Assembly: GCA_020636215.1 (NCBI GenBank)
Contig: JACJYG010000006.1
Coordinates: 992,001-1,056,000 of the forward strand
DNA: 64,000 nt
Direction: 5' to 3'
Source of the DNA: Lewinellaceae bacterium
Lineage (GTDB): Bacteria > Bacteroidota > Bacteroidia > Chitinophagales > Saprospiraceae
Both the position numbers and the translations under genes were made by a program. The first letter of the stretch is position 1, and the number at the start of each line of letters is the position of its first letter. Of the stretch, positions 15,687-24,928 are shown one piece after another. A model generated the notes under the pieces. It ran no database searches and was not told where the DNA came from. It worked only from the letters and a program-made list of their open reading frames with translations.

Positions 15687-17552
15687 ATGGGAGACCTAAA
15701 CGTTAGGCCAGCCTCTGAATTCCGGAGCAGCTTTACCCGGACGCTGCTCCGGGATGTGGAGGCATTGGATGTAATGCTCCGGGAGGGCCTCTTTGAAAAA
15801 GGCCGTCAACGCATAGGCGCTGAGCAGGAACTCGCGCTGGTGGACACCAGTTTTCAACCTGCTGCGAAAGGCTCTTTGCTGCTTCGGCAACTATCGCCTC
15901 AATTCACGACAGAAATCGGGAAATTCAATCTCGAGATCAATCTCGACCCTTTCCTCTTCGATAGCCAGGGCCTGCAGCAGACCGAGCATCAACTGCATCA
16001 ATTGTGGAGTATTTTAGAACAAGAGGCGCAAAAGCGCCAACTTACGCCTGTGCTTACCGGCATTCTTCCGACCATTCGTCAATCGCATCTGGAATCCAGC
16101 TTTATGACGCCGCGCGAGCGGTATGCCATTCTTAGTAAAGCCATTCACCAAATGCGGGGAGCTGATTTCGAGATTAACATTCAAGGGGCTGATGAGTTGA
16201 TCGCTCGGCTGGACACAGCGATGTTCGAGGCTTGTAATACGAGCTGGCAGATGCATCTGCAGCTGGCGCCGGAAGAATTTTGCGAGCGCTACAACTGGGC
16301 ACAGTGGATTTCAGCCCCGGTGCTGGCCGTTTGCGCCAACTCTCCGCTGCTTTTTGGCAGGGAGCTCTGGCATGAGACCCGGATCGCCCTTTTTCAGCAG
16401 AGTATCGACACCCGTAGTTCGTCCAATCACCTGCGCAGCAAACTCAACCGGGTAGGCTTCGGCCAACGTTGGCTTACCGGTACTCCCGCCAATATTTTCA
16501 AAGATCAGATATGCCGCTTTCCGCTTGTCCTAACTGCCGATATAGAGGAAGATTCCCTGGAGGTGCTGGCTACCGGCCGGGCTCCGGAACTTCGGGCCAT
16601 GCGGCTGCACAATGGCACGGTCTACAGTTGGAACCGCCCCTGTTATGGCATTAGCGATACGGGGCTGCCGCATCTGCGGGTAGAATGCCGTTATGTTCCG
16701 GCCGGCCCGACCCTCATCGATGAAATGGCCAACTTTGCTTTCTGGGCCGGCCTGATGAAAGGCATGCCCGAAGAATATGGCTCCATTTGTGATACTGTCC
16801 TTTTCCAGGTCGCCAAAGCCAATTTTTACCGGGCAGCCCGGTCCAGCCTGTTTTCTGTCTTCAACTGGAAAGGCCGGCAGGTGTCTGCCCCAACCCTTAT
16901 CCTGGAGGAATTATTGCCTATTGCGGAACAGGGGCTCCAAAGTATTGGCATGGACAGCCGTGAGATCAACCGTTATCTGGGCATCATTGAACGCCGGGCG
17001 AAACTTCGGGAAAATGGTTCCGTATGGCTGATCCGCAATTTCCGCAAAATGGCGCATTGCTATGGAACAGGGGTTGCAGTGCAGGAACTCACCCGGGAAA
17101 TGGTGGACAGGCAACGCACCGGCGCACCGGTTCACGAATGGGATGATGTGGATTGTCACAACCTCTATGCGATTGGAAACGGGCCGGCCACGGTTGGGCG
17201 GGTGATGAAAACGGACTTGTTTACCATTGGTTTTGAAGAGCCGGTAGAACTGGTGCGTTCGATCATGGCCTGGAAGAAAATCCGCCATTTACCCGTTGAA
17301 GATGATGAGGGCCGGCTGATCGGCCTGGTCACGGCAACCAACCTCCGGGAAATACCGGAAGAGGGCGACGGCCTGGCAGCTGTGGATATCATGGTAAGCA
17401 GCCTTATCACAGTAGAAGAGGATACGCTCTTGCAGGATGCGGCGATTTTGCTTAAACAACACGCTATTGGATGTCTGCCCGTCGTTAAAGGCGATAAACT
17501 CGTCGGCTTGTTGACAGATACCGATTTCAGAATGCTTTTTGGAAATTATTGA
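15687..17552 (+). CDS. GCS2-type glutamate-cysteine-ligase-like protein fused to a CBS pair
   Basis: Residues about 35-440 resemble the carboxylate-amine ligase family GCS2 (gamma-glutamylcysteine synthetase of the EgtA/YbdK kind), with IGAEQE (43-48) and FNLEINLDP (80-88) forming the ATP/metal site. Residues about 500-620 are two CBS motifs (GRVMKTDLFTI...IRHLPV and DIMVSSLITVEE...GCLPVV) that usually bind adenine nucleotides. A ligase under adenylate control, making a low-molecular-weight thiol or gamma-glutamyl peptide, would suit the stress context; product and regulation are inference. The HDAC-like gene starts 15 bases later. Confidence 0.82.
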   Translation: MGDLNVRPASEFRSSFTRTLLRDVEALDVMLREGLFEKGRQRIGAEQELALVDTSFQPAAKGSLLLRQLSPQFTTEIGKFNLEINLDPFLFDSQGLQQTEHQLHQLWSILEQEAQKRQLTPVLTGILPTIRQSHLESSFMTPRERYAILSKAIHQMRGADFEINIQGADELIARLDTAMFEACNTSWQMHLQLAPEEFCERYNWAQWISAPVLAVCANSPLLFGRELWHETRIALFQQSIDTRSSSNHLRSKLNRVGFGQRWLTGTPANIFKDQICRFPLVLTADIEEDSLEVLATGRAPELRAMRLHNGTVYSWNRPCYGISDTGLPHLRVECRYVPAGPTLIDEMANFAFWAGLMKGMPEEYGSICDTVLFQVAKANFYRAARSSLFSVFNWKGRQVSAPTLILEELLPIAEQGLQSIGMDSREINRYLGIIERRAKLRENGSVWLIRNFRKMAHCYGTGVAVQELTREMVDRQRTGAPVHEWDDVDCHNLYAIGNGPATVGRVMKTDLFTIGFEEPVELVRSIMAWKKIRHLPVEDDEGRLIGLVTATNLREIPEEGDGLAAVDIMVSSLITVEEDTLLQDAAILLKQHAIGCLPVVKGDKLVGLLTDTDFRMLFGNY

Positions 17553-17567
17553 TCATTGATAAACAGC

Positions 17568-18578
17568 ATGGAAGACAAACCTCAAGAAGAGGGGCCCCAA
17601 GCCGGCCCTTCCACGCAGAAAATGGAGTTGATTTACAACCGCGTTTTTCTGCAGCACGAAACAGGGATGCATCCCGAAAGCCGGAAAAGGCTTGAAATTT
17701 TTGACTACCTCCCGGATACGCCGCTCCTCGATGGGGAACCTTTTCTGGAACTGATCCACTCCCCACACTATATCCAAAAAGTAAAGATCGCTTCGGAACT
17801 GGGGGCTCACCTCGACGGTGATACGGCTACTTCGGTTGGTAGCTTTGAAGCAGCCCGTTACGCAGTGGGTGCGACTATTATGGCTGCCGAGTCGGGGGGC
17901 TTTGCACTGGTGCGTCCGCCCGGCCATCACGCTCACCCCGACCGTGCAAGCGGATTTTGCTTGTTCAACAACGTCGCTATTGCCACCCAAAAACTGGTGC
18001 AGGAAGGTAAACGCGTAGCCATCTTTGACTTTGACGGGCATCTGGGAGATGGCACTTCTTACATTTTTTACGATACGGACCAGGTGTTGTACTGGTCGAT
18101 GCACCAATACCCGGCTTACCCCGGCCACGGTTTTGTCGATGAGATCGGCAGTGGGCCGGGCAAAGGGTTTACGATCAATCTGCCTTTGCCTCCTGGCAGC
18201 GCCGATGATATTTTGGAGGATTGCCTGAAAAATTTCCTCCCTATTGTGGAGCAATTCCAGCCTGACGTAATAGCAGTGTCCGCCGGCTTCGATGCTCATC
18301 AGTACGACTTGCTGCTGGACCTGAAGGCCAGCGCTAATTTCTACTACAAAACCGGACAAATGTTGCGCGAACGCTTCCCCCACGTGTTCGCTACCCTGGA
18401 AGGCGGGTATAATGTGGAGGAAATGCGCAACTGCCTTTGCAATTTCGTGGCCGGGTATAACGGAGAGCCCATTCCTTACCCGGAAAAACCGACTATTTCC
18501 AGTATGCGGGTGCTGGAAACCTTTGAAATTTACGTCAACGCCGTAATGGGTAACCTTAAAGGGTATTGGGAATTTTAG
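17568..18578 (+). CDS. Class II histone-deacetylase-like protein (acetylpolyamine/lysine deacetylase family)
   Basis: This 336-residue zinc hydrolase of the arginase/HDAC fold could deacetylate protein lysine or small amines. The conserved RPPGHHAHPDRASGFCLFNN (116-135) holds the catalytic His pair. The zinc ligands are Asp156 and His158 (FDFDGHLGDGT) and Asp242 (SAGFDAHQYD); the usual second His of DVHHG is Leu159, which is not a ligand. EGGYN supplies the transition-state Tyr. I start at ATG 17568 rather than the TTG at 17556. Its neighbour is a GNAT-bearing acyl-CoA synthetase, suggesting an acetylation/deacetylation pair. The stop is followed at once by a short tandem array. Confidence 0.88.
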   Translation: MEDKPQEEGPQAGPSTQKMELIYNRVFLQHETGMHPESRKRLEIFDYLPDTPLLDGEPFLELIHSPHYIQKVKIASELGAHLDGDTATSVGSFEAARYAVGATIMAAESGGFALVRPPGHHAHPDRASGFCLFNNVAIATQKLVQEGKRVAIFDFDGHLGDGTSYIFYDTDQVLYWSMHQYPAYPGHGFVDEIGSGPGKGFTINLPLPPGSADDILEDCLKNFLPIVEQFQPDVIAVSAGFDAHQYDLLLDLKASANFYYKTGQMLRERFPHVFATLEGGYNVEEMRNCLCNFVAGYNGEPIPYPEKPTISSMRVLETFEIYVNAVMGNLKGYWEF

Positions 18579-18775
18579 GAAGTCGGAAGTTTTACCCGGC
18601 CGAGTTACGAGGACGGGCGGAAGTGGGAAGCGGCCGGAGGGAGGTCGGAAATGGGAAGTCGGAAGTGGGAAGTCGGAAGTGGGAAGCGGCCGGAGGGAGT
18701 CCCGCCGCCGCGGGCCGAAGCCGCTTTGTCGGGCGAAGTCCCGCACCGGCTGTAAGGAGGCCGGGATCGGAAGTG
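18579..18775. repeat. Heptamer (GGGAAGT/CGGAAGT) array with hairpin core
   Basis: Imperfect 7-nt units GGGAAGT and CGGAAGT start directly after the HDAC-like stop codon. They enclose a unique core: GGCCGGAGGGAGTCCCGC, an insert of about 35 bases bounded by the direct repeat AGTCCCGC, then CCGGC-TGTAAGGAG-GCCGG (hairpin, 18746-18764) and GGATCGGAAGTGG. The same core, without the insert and in opposite orientation, lies in the array at 28.5 kb. Confidence 0.75.
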
Positions 18776-18844
18776 GCATTAAAAAAATTTTAAGTCAAGG
18801 GGGGTAGAAACGCAGAGAATCCGACAGAGGAATGGCAAAAACAA

Positions 18845-18852
18845 TACCTTTG
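18845..18852 (+). promoter_or_regulatory. -7 promoter box for the acyl-CoA synthetase/GNAT gene
   Basis: TACCTTTG matches TAnnTTTG, 53 bases before the ATG at 18906. No -33 box and no Crp/Fnr-type dyad are visible here. Confidence 0.55.
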
Positions 18853-18905
18853 AGCATAATTAAAATCAAAAGTTTATATTAACGCAAGCCAATAAAACAA
18901 TCAAC

Positions 18906-21605
18906 ATGCATCGCAAATTAAAGCAAATTTTCCAACCGAAATCTATTGCCGTTATCGGCGCTTCCAACCGGGAAGAAACGGTGGGTTTTGCCGTCATGAA
19001 AAACCTGCTGGAAGGTGGGTTTGAAGGAGAAATTTACCCGGTCAATCTTAGCCATAATAAGATTCAGGGAAAGAAATGTTACCACCACGTTGGCGACATT
19101 AAAGCGGATATTGATCTGGCAGTTATCATTACGCCTGCCAAGTTCGTGCCCCAGGTCGTAGAAGAATGTGGCCAGGCTGGAGTAGGGGGGCTAGTGATTA
19201 TCTCAGCTGGTTTCAAGGAAGCCGGTGAAGAGGGGATGAAGATGTACGAGGACATTGCCCAGAAAGCGCGCCGATACAACATGCGCGTAGTGGGCCCCAA
19301 CTGCCTGGGCTTTATCAATCCGCACCTGGGGGTAAACGCTTCCTTCGCTACCCGAACAGCGCTACCCGGTAATATCGCTTTCATTTCCCAGAGCGGCGCC
19401 TTGTGTACCTCCATTCTGGACTGGGCGCTGGACCAAAGCGTGGGCTTCAGCCATTTCGTTTCCATCGGGTCTATGATCGATGTAGACTTTGCTGACCTGA
19501 TTGACTACCTGGGTACAGATTCGCGGACTTCCTGCATTCTGATCTACATGGAAAGCTTGTTGAACGCCCGCAAGTTCATGAGCGCAGCCCGTGCTTTTGC
19601 GCGGTCCAAGCCCATCATCGTCCTGAAGGCAGGGCGGAGCGTCGAAGGCGGGCAGGCGACCTTGTCGCACACCGGCTCGATGGCCGGTAATGACGCCGTT
19701 TATGATGCGGCGTTCGACCGCGCCGGCGTCATTCGGGTTGATACCATTGCTCAATTGTTCAACTGTGCTCAGTCGTTGGCCATGCAGCCCCGCCCACAGG
19801 GCAACCGTATGGCCATCGTTACCAATGCCGGAGGCCCCGGCGTATTGGCAACCGATTACCTGATGCGCAATGGTGGCGCCTTATCCAAGCTTTCTGAAGA
19901 AACTATGGCCGGGCTCAACACTGTATTGCCAGCCCATTGGAGCCACAATAATCCCGTGGACGTGCTGGGGGACGCCTCGGCGGAACACTACCGCCAGGCT
20001 TTGGAGCTCTGCCTCAAAGACCCCGAGGTGGATGGCGTACTCGCTATCCTGACCACCCAGGCGGTAACCGACCCCAGCGATGTGGCCCGGGTAACGGTAG
20101 AAGTTTCCAAAAAATACAAAAAGACGATGTTGGCTTCCTGGATGGGAGAAGAGGATGTCCGGGAAGGCCGTGAGATACTGGAAGCCGGAAAGATCCCGCA
20201 GTATCGCTATCCGGAGAGTGCGGTGGATGTCTTCCTCAAAATGTACACCTATTCCCGCAACCTGGAGTTGTTGTACCAAACACCGCCGGCGATCCCCGCA
20301 CAGATGCACCTCCAAACGGATATAGCCCGCGCTATTATCTACACCATCATGGATGAGGGCCGAACGGTGCTTATGGAGAACGAGTCCAAAGAGCTGATGA
20401 AGAGCTATGGCATCCCGGTTGGGAGCTTCAAGGTGGTGCCCACAGTCGACCAGGCCGTCCTGTTTTCCGAAGAGATCGGCTATCCGGTCGTGCTGAAGAT
20501 CGCTTCACCAGATATCAGCCACAAAACCGATGTTGGTGGAGTAATCGTCGGGTTGGCCAATAGCCAGGAAGTGCGTGAAGCCTTTGATACCATTATGAAA
20601 AGGGCCAAGGAGAAGCGGCCGGATGCGGAGATTCGTGGTGTACTGGTAGAAAAAATGGCCAAGAAAAAATACGAACTGTTGATCGGCGCCAATAAAGACC
20701 CGATTTTTGGGCCGGTCATCGCTTTTGGCAGGGGAGGGGTAGCCGTGGAATTATATCGGGATATGAAGCTGGGGCTGCCGCCGCTCAACCGTATGTTGGC
20801 GCGCCGTGTCCTGCAGGGTACCCGCATCTATCCGCTGCTGGAAGGATACCGGGGCATGCCTGGCGTCAACCTGGAAGAACTGGAACTGATCCTCGTCAAG
20901 TTTGCTTACCTGGTGATGGATTTCCCCGAGATCCGCGAGATCGATATCAACCCATTTGTGATCGATGAAGCCGGGGGCCTTGCCCTTGATGCCCGCATCG
21001 TGCTGGAGAAAGAGAAGGCGCCCCGCAAAGGGAAGCCCTACCGGCATCTGGTCATTTCGCCCTATCCGGAAAAATACTCCAAGGCCATCCTGTTGAAGAG
21101 TGGCCAGGTTGCCCGCCTGCGGCCCATTCGGCCAGAGGATGAGCCAATGGAAGCCCGGATGCTGGGGAAAATATCGCGCGAATCGCTCTATTTCCGCTTT
21201 TTCGGATTTGTGCCCAACGTGACCCACGATTTCATCACCCGCTTTACCAATATCGATTATGACCGCGAGATGGCCATTATCGCAGTAGTGGAGGAAGCCG
21301 GGGTTGAAAAAATGATCGGAGTGGTGCGCATCATCTCTGATGCCTGGGGTGAGTCTGCCGAATATGCCATCCTGGTGTCCGACGAATGGCAAGGCCAGGG
21401 CCTGGGGTCTCAGGCGACGGACTATATCGTCGAAATCGCCCGGGAAATGGGTATTAAAAAGCTTTTCGCCACGGTGCTGGCCTCCAACAAGGGCATGCTC
21501 GGACTGTTTGAAAAGAAAGGTTTCTCCGTTGAACGGGAAGATTTCGAGACCTTCCACGTTGAGCTGCCCTTAGTGGAAGAAGCAGTGGCGGTGGAAGAGG
21601 AATAA
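18906..21605 (+). CDS. NDP-forming acyl-CoA synthetase fused to GNAT acetyltransferase (Pat/acetate-CoA ligase type)
   Basis: The 899-residue protein has the full ACD architecture: CoA-binding Rossmann domain (about 8-130), ligase-CoA domains (about 150-465), an ATP-grasp domain (about 480-705) and a C-terminal GNAT domain (about 720-890) with the acetyl-CoA loop QGQGLG (829-834). The phospho-histidine of active ACDs is retained (His255 in LSHTGSMAG), whereas as I recall Salmonella Pat has lost it. It might therefore both make or use acyl-CoA and acetylate proteins. Adjacent to the HDAC-like gene, it suggests a reversible acylation switch. A heptamer array begins at the base after its stop. 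Confidence 0.9.
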   Translation: MHRKLKQIFQPKSIAVIGASNREETVGFAVMKNLLEGGFEGEIYPVNLSHNKIQGKKCYHHVGDIKADIDLAVIITPAKFVPQVVEECGQAGVGGLVIISAGFKEAGEEGMKMYEDIAQKARRYNMRVVGPNCLGFINPHLGVNASFATRTALPGNIAFISQSGALCTSILDWALDQSVGFSHFVSIGSMIDVDFADLIDYLGTDSRTSCILIYMESLLNARKFMSAARAFARSKPIIVLKAGRSVEGGQATLSHTGSMAGNDAVYDAAFDRAGVIRVDTIAQLFNCAQSLAMQPRPQGNRMAIVTNAGGPGVLATDYLMRNGGALSKLSEETMAGLNTVLPAHWSHNNPVDVLGDASAEHYRQALELCLKDPEVDGVLAILTTQAVTDPSDVARVTVEVSKKYKKTMLASWMGEEDVREGREILEAGKIPQYRYPESAVDVFLKMYTYSRNLELLYQTPPAIPAQMHLQTDIARAIIYTIMDEGRTVLMENESKELMKSYGIPVGSFKVVPTVDQAVLFSEEIGYPVVLKIASPDISHKTDVGGVIVGLANSQEVREAFDTIMKRAKEKRPDAEIRGVLVEKMAKKKYELLIGANKDPIFGPVIAFGRGGVAVELYRDMKLGLPPLNRMLARRVLQGTRIYPLLEGYRGMPGVNLEELELILVKFAYLVMDFPEIREIDINPFVIDEAGGLALDARIVLEKEKAPRKGKPYRHLVISPYPEKYSKAILLKSGQVARLRPIRPEDEPMEARMLGKISRESLYFRFFGFVPNVTHDFITRFTNIDYDREMAIIAVVEEAGVEKMIGVVRIISDAWGESAEYAILVSDEWQGQGLGSQATDYIVEIAREMGIKKLFATVLASNKGMLGLFEKKGFSVEREDFETFHVELPLVEEAVAVEEE

Positions 21606-21826
21606 GGGAAGTGGGAAGTGGGAAGTCGGAAGTCGGAAGTCGGAAGTGGGAAGTGGGAAGTGGGAAGTGGGAAGTGGGAAGTGGGACGTTGTCCCGATTC
21701 TCTTTCCGCCTTCCGATTTCCGCCTTCCGATTTCCGATTCCGCCTTCCGCCTTCCGATTTCCGCCTTCCGATTTCCGCCTTCCGATTTCCGATTTCCGCC
21801 TTCCGCCTTCCGCCTTCCGCCTTCCT
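21606..21826. repeat. Heptamer array filling a convergent gap, purine then pyrimidine arms
   Basis: Exact 7-nt units GGGAAGT/CGGAAGT run from the base after the ACD-GNAT stop to about 21686, then GGGAC-GTT-GTCCC (hairpin), then units CTTCCGATTTCCGC/CTTCCGC to the stop codon of the convergent cyclase gene. The two arms are roughly complementary, so the whole gap can fold into one large hairpin and may act as a bidirectional terminator. Confidence 0.8.
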
Positions 21827-24800
21827 TCAATCCCCCAGATACTCCTCTACAAAATACATATTGATGTCCTCTCCGTCCGTTTCGGTATACTGCCGGTGAT
21901 AGACGCAACGGAAAAGAGGATTAATAAGCTGATAGGTCGTTTCCGAGATATTGACCTTGCCGGCCTCGCCGTTGGTCTCCATTCGGGAAGCGAGGTTGAC
22001 GGTGTCGCCCCAGATGTCGTAGGCGAATTTTTTAATGCCGACGATGCCGGCTACCAATGGGCCGGTGTGGATGCCGATGCGGGCTTCGAAGAAAGGTTTT
22101 TCCTCCAGCCTGCGCTGGATGGCCAGGCCCTCCATAAATCCCTGGATTTCCATGGCTGCCATGGTTACGCGGACTGCCTCGTCTCCGTCGTCGTCGCGGA
22201 TTCCGCCCACGCATAAGTAAGCATCGCCAACCGTTTTTATCTTCTCCAGTCCGTACTTTTCCATAATCTCGTCGAAAGCGCGGAAGCAATAATCGATCTC
22301 GGCCACGAGGTCTTCGGGGTCCATCTGTTCGGAGATTCGGGAAAAACCTTTAAAATCGGAGAACATAACGGTGACCAACTCGTGGCGTTTGGCCTTGGCG
22401 GCGCCGAATTTTTTGAGTTCTTCAGCCGTTTCGGCCGGCAGGATGTTGAGCAGTAGTTCTTCTGATTTTTGTTTTTCCAGCTCCAGTTCGCGCGTGCGCT
22501 CGCGCACGAGTTCCTCGAGGGCTCTTTCCCGTTCGCGGGCCAGATAGATACGGTAGCGCATGAAGGCAAAAGCCCCTCCGATGAGCAAGGCAGTACAGAT
22601 TGCCCAGAACCACCAGGTATTGTAAAAGGCCTCCTTAACGATGATGCGGATGGCCAGTTCCTGGCCATTCCAGTGAGGATTGTTGCCGCCGGCTTTGGCG
22701 CGCACGTGCAGGGTATAAGCACCGGCGGGAATGTTGTTGTAGCGCACCAGGTTTTGGTCAGTAGCGTTTGACCAATCGGCTTCGTAACCATCCAGCCAGT
22801 AGCTGAATACGTTGTTTTGCGGCGCCCGGTAGTCGGCCAAAGCAAACTGCAGCGAGAAGATGCGGTCCCAGGGTGAGAGTACGATCGTTTCGTTGGGGGA
22901 CAGGCCGTAAGTGCGGGTCACCAGGCTATCGCTGCTGCCGTCATATTTGGAGAAGTGGGTGAACAGGATCGGCGCCTCCAACTCTTCCGCCTTCTTTTTG
23001 AGGAATTGCGGGCCCGGATAGAAGGCGGTGACGCCATTGAGGCCGCCGAAGTACATGCGCCCGGAACGGGACTGGAAAAAGGAAATGCGGTTGAATTCGT
23101 TGGCGGTGATGCCGTCTTCCACAAAGAAGTTGCTGAACGTACCGCTGCTCAGGCTGAAGCGGCTCAGGCCGTTGTCGGTGCTCAGCCAGAGGCAGGAGTC
23201 ACCTTCGGAGAGAATGCCGTTGATGAAATCATTGGGCAGGCCGTCGGCTGTGGTATATACCTTAATTTTATTGGTAAGCAGGTTGAGCCGGTGCAGGCCA
23301 ACAGCCGTACCGATCCAGAGTTGGCCGTTTCGGCTTTCGTAGATGGCGTTGACCTGGTTGTGGCGCAAGGGCGCGGGGCTGTCTGGGCCGGTATAATAGT
23401 GCGCCATCCGGCCGCTGTCTTTGCTGATTTGAAAAAGGCCGTTGTTGAGCGTGCCTACCCAGATCCAGCTGTTGGATTTGCCTTGATATAGATAGCTGAT
23501 ATTGCCGGAAAGACTATCCCATTTGCCTTGCGTGTCATTATATTCCCTTAGCCGCTTTTTTTCAGTATCGTACTGGTAGAGCCAATCCAAGTAGCCCATC
23601 CAGAGCACACTGTCCTTATCGACCATTACAGCGCCCAGGTCTTTGGAAGGGTGGGAGAAGAGGGTGTCTACCCGTAGTGTGCGCAGGTCGATACGGCGGC
23701 CGTTGCCGGTCCATAGGGCGTTGTCGTAGTAAGTGAGCCCAAAGGGATAGTTGGAGAAATTGTTGGCGGGAAAGAGGATGCGCAGGGCGTCAGTAGCCGG
23801 GTCGAGTTGATGGATAGAGTTGTAATAGGATATGTATACGTTGCCCTTGTCGTCTTCTGTCATGCCGCGGGTGCTGCAGAAAACATTGATACAATATTCG
23901 TTGCCACCGTTGAGATAGTTGGTGAAAAGGCGGCCGGACTGCACCAGGCTGATGGCTCCAAAGTCGGAAGCGGCCCAGATGACGCCAGTCCTGTCGCGGA
24001 ATATTTGGCGGCAGGTGGCGGTATTTTTGATGATCTCCCGGACCGCCCCGTTGTAATTTGTCCGCGTACTGTCTTCATGGTTGAAATACTGAAACAAACC
24101 ACGCCCTCCTATCCACACATCACCGTTGGGTTCGACCAACAAGGCCTGCGCCATTTCGGTGGCTGTACTGGCGGGATGTTTGGAAAAAGCCCCTTTACCG
24201 GGATTGAAGGTGAACAGTGTGCCGTCGAGGCAGAGAGCATAGAGCGTATTACCCATCACCTGCAACTGAGCGATTCTGGTGTGTCCGGTTTCCGGAATCT
24301 GGAACTTTTGCAGCAATCTTCCCTTAAGGCTGAGTTTCCACAATTCGGTTCCGATACCGGCCAGGTAAATTTCCGCGCCCATCTGCACGATGGGCCGGCG
24401 GGTGTTTTGCCGGCCGAGCTCCATCAGACGGAGTTTCTTCCCGTCCTGACTGATGATATGCAGGTAATTTTTATCGGAAAGCTCTTCGTAGATCGCCGAC
24501 CAAATATCGCCCTTGCTATCAAAGCTCAGGCTGTAGGGCACACTCGATTCTCGTTCTACCACTTCCCCCTCCTTGACTTTGACCTCCCGATATTGCCCAG
24601 TTGAAGGGGTAAAGGCAGTGAGAAAGTCGGGGCTCGCCAGCCAGAGGTCGCCCTCGGGGCTCAGTTGCATGTCGTGAATTACATCATGAGGGAGTGGGTG
24701 CTCCGGTTCGCGGCTGTTGTAGTGGAGAAACTCATAGCCGTCAAAACGATTCAATCCATTGATCGTGGATATCCAGATAAATCCGGACTTATCCTGTACT

Positions 24801-24928
24801 ATTCTCGACGTGTTACGGTGGCTCAGTCCTTCTTCAAAAGCATATACCTTCAATTGCACCTGCGTGGGCTGGGAAGATGCAATGACGGGAATCGCCATCA
24901 AGAAGCAAAACAGCCAAAGTTTTTGCAT
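21827..24928 (-). CDS. Two-component-type beta-propeller sensor with class III adenylate cyclase
   Basis: A signal peptide (MQKLWLFCFLMAIPVIASS) leads to a periplasmic region of two seven-bladed reg_prop propellers (blades such as GFIWISTINGLNRFDG, GQLWIGTAVGLHRL, SCLWLSTDNGLSRF) and a Y_Y_Y domain, then one membrane helix (about residue 785), a short coiled coil rich in E/R and a class III cyclase domain (about 845-1020). Metal Asp858 (SDFKGFS), the second metal Asp in TVGDAY, the adenine-selecting Lys (IKTVGD) and Asp (YDIWGD), and NLASRME are present, so ATP should be the substrate. I start at ATG 24928; the longer TTG start overlaps a -7-like TAGCTTGC. Confidence 0.9.
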   Translation of the reverse strand: MQKLWLFCFLMAIPVIASSQPTQVQLKVYAFEEGLSHRNTSRIVQDKSGFIWISTINGLNRFDGYEFLHYNSREPEHPLPHDVIHDMQLSPEGDLWLASPDFLTAFTPSTGQYREVKVKEGEVVERESSVPYSLSFDSKGDIWSAIYEELSDKNYLHIISQDGKKLRLMELGRQNTRRPIVQMGAEIYLAGIGTELWKLSLKGRLLQKFQIPETGHTRIAQLQVMGNTLYALCLDGTLFTFNPGKGAFSKHPASTATEMAQALLVEPNGDVWIGGRGLFQYFNHEDSTRTNYNGAVREIIKNTATCRQIFRDRTGVIWAASDFGAISLVQSGRLFTNYLNGGNEYCINVFCSTRGMTEDDKGNVYISYYNSIHQLDPATDALRILFPANNFSNYPFGLTYYDNALWTGNGRRIDLRTLRVDTLFSHPSKDLGAVMVDKDSVLWMGYLDWLYQYDTEKKRLREYNDTQGKWDSLSGNISYLYQGKSNSWIWVGTLNNGLFQISKDSGRMAHYYTGPDSPAPLRHNQVNAIYESRNGQLWIGTAVGLHRLNLLTNKIKVYTTADGLPNDFINGILSEGDSCLWLSTDNGLSRFSLSSGTFSNFFVEDGITANEFNRISFFQSRSGRMYFGGLNGVTAFYPGPQFLKKKAEELEAPILFTHFSKYDGSSDSLVTRTYGLSPNETIVLSPWDRIFSLQFALADYRAPQNNVFSYWLDGYEADWSNATDQNLVRYNNIPAGAYTLHVRAKAGGNNPHWNGQELAIRIIVKEAFYNTWWFWAICTALLIGGAFAFMRYRIYLARERERALEELVRERTRELELEKQKSEELLLNILPAETAEELKKFGAAKAKRHELVTVMFSDFKGFSRISEQMDPEDLVAEIDYCFRAFDEIMEKYGLEKIKTVGDAYLCVGGIRDDDGDEAVRVTMAAMEIQGFMEGLAIQRRLEEKPFFEARIGIHTGPLVAGIVGIKKFAYDIWGDTVNLASRMETNGEAGKVNISETTYQLINPLFRCVYHRQYTETDGEDINMYFVEEYLGD

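Larger units (their letters stand above)
18579..18905. other. Intergenic region with array and promoter
   Basis: These 327 bases hold the purine-rich tandem array (to about 18775), then an AT-rich stretch with a -7 box. No gene is seen. The plus-strand reading frame through the array is low-complexity and not credible. Confidence 0.5.

Noticed and set aside
21611..21899. Plus-strand frames through the 21.6-kb heptamer array
   Set aside because: Low-complexity translation of the repeat, partly antisense to the cyclase gene.
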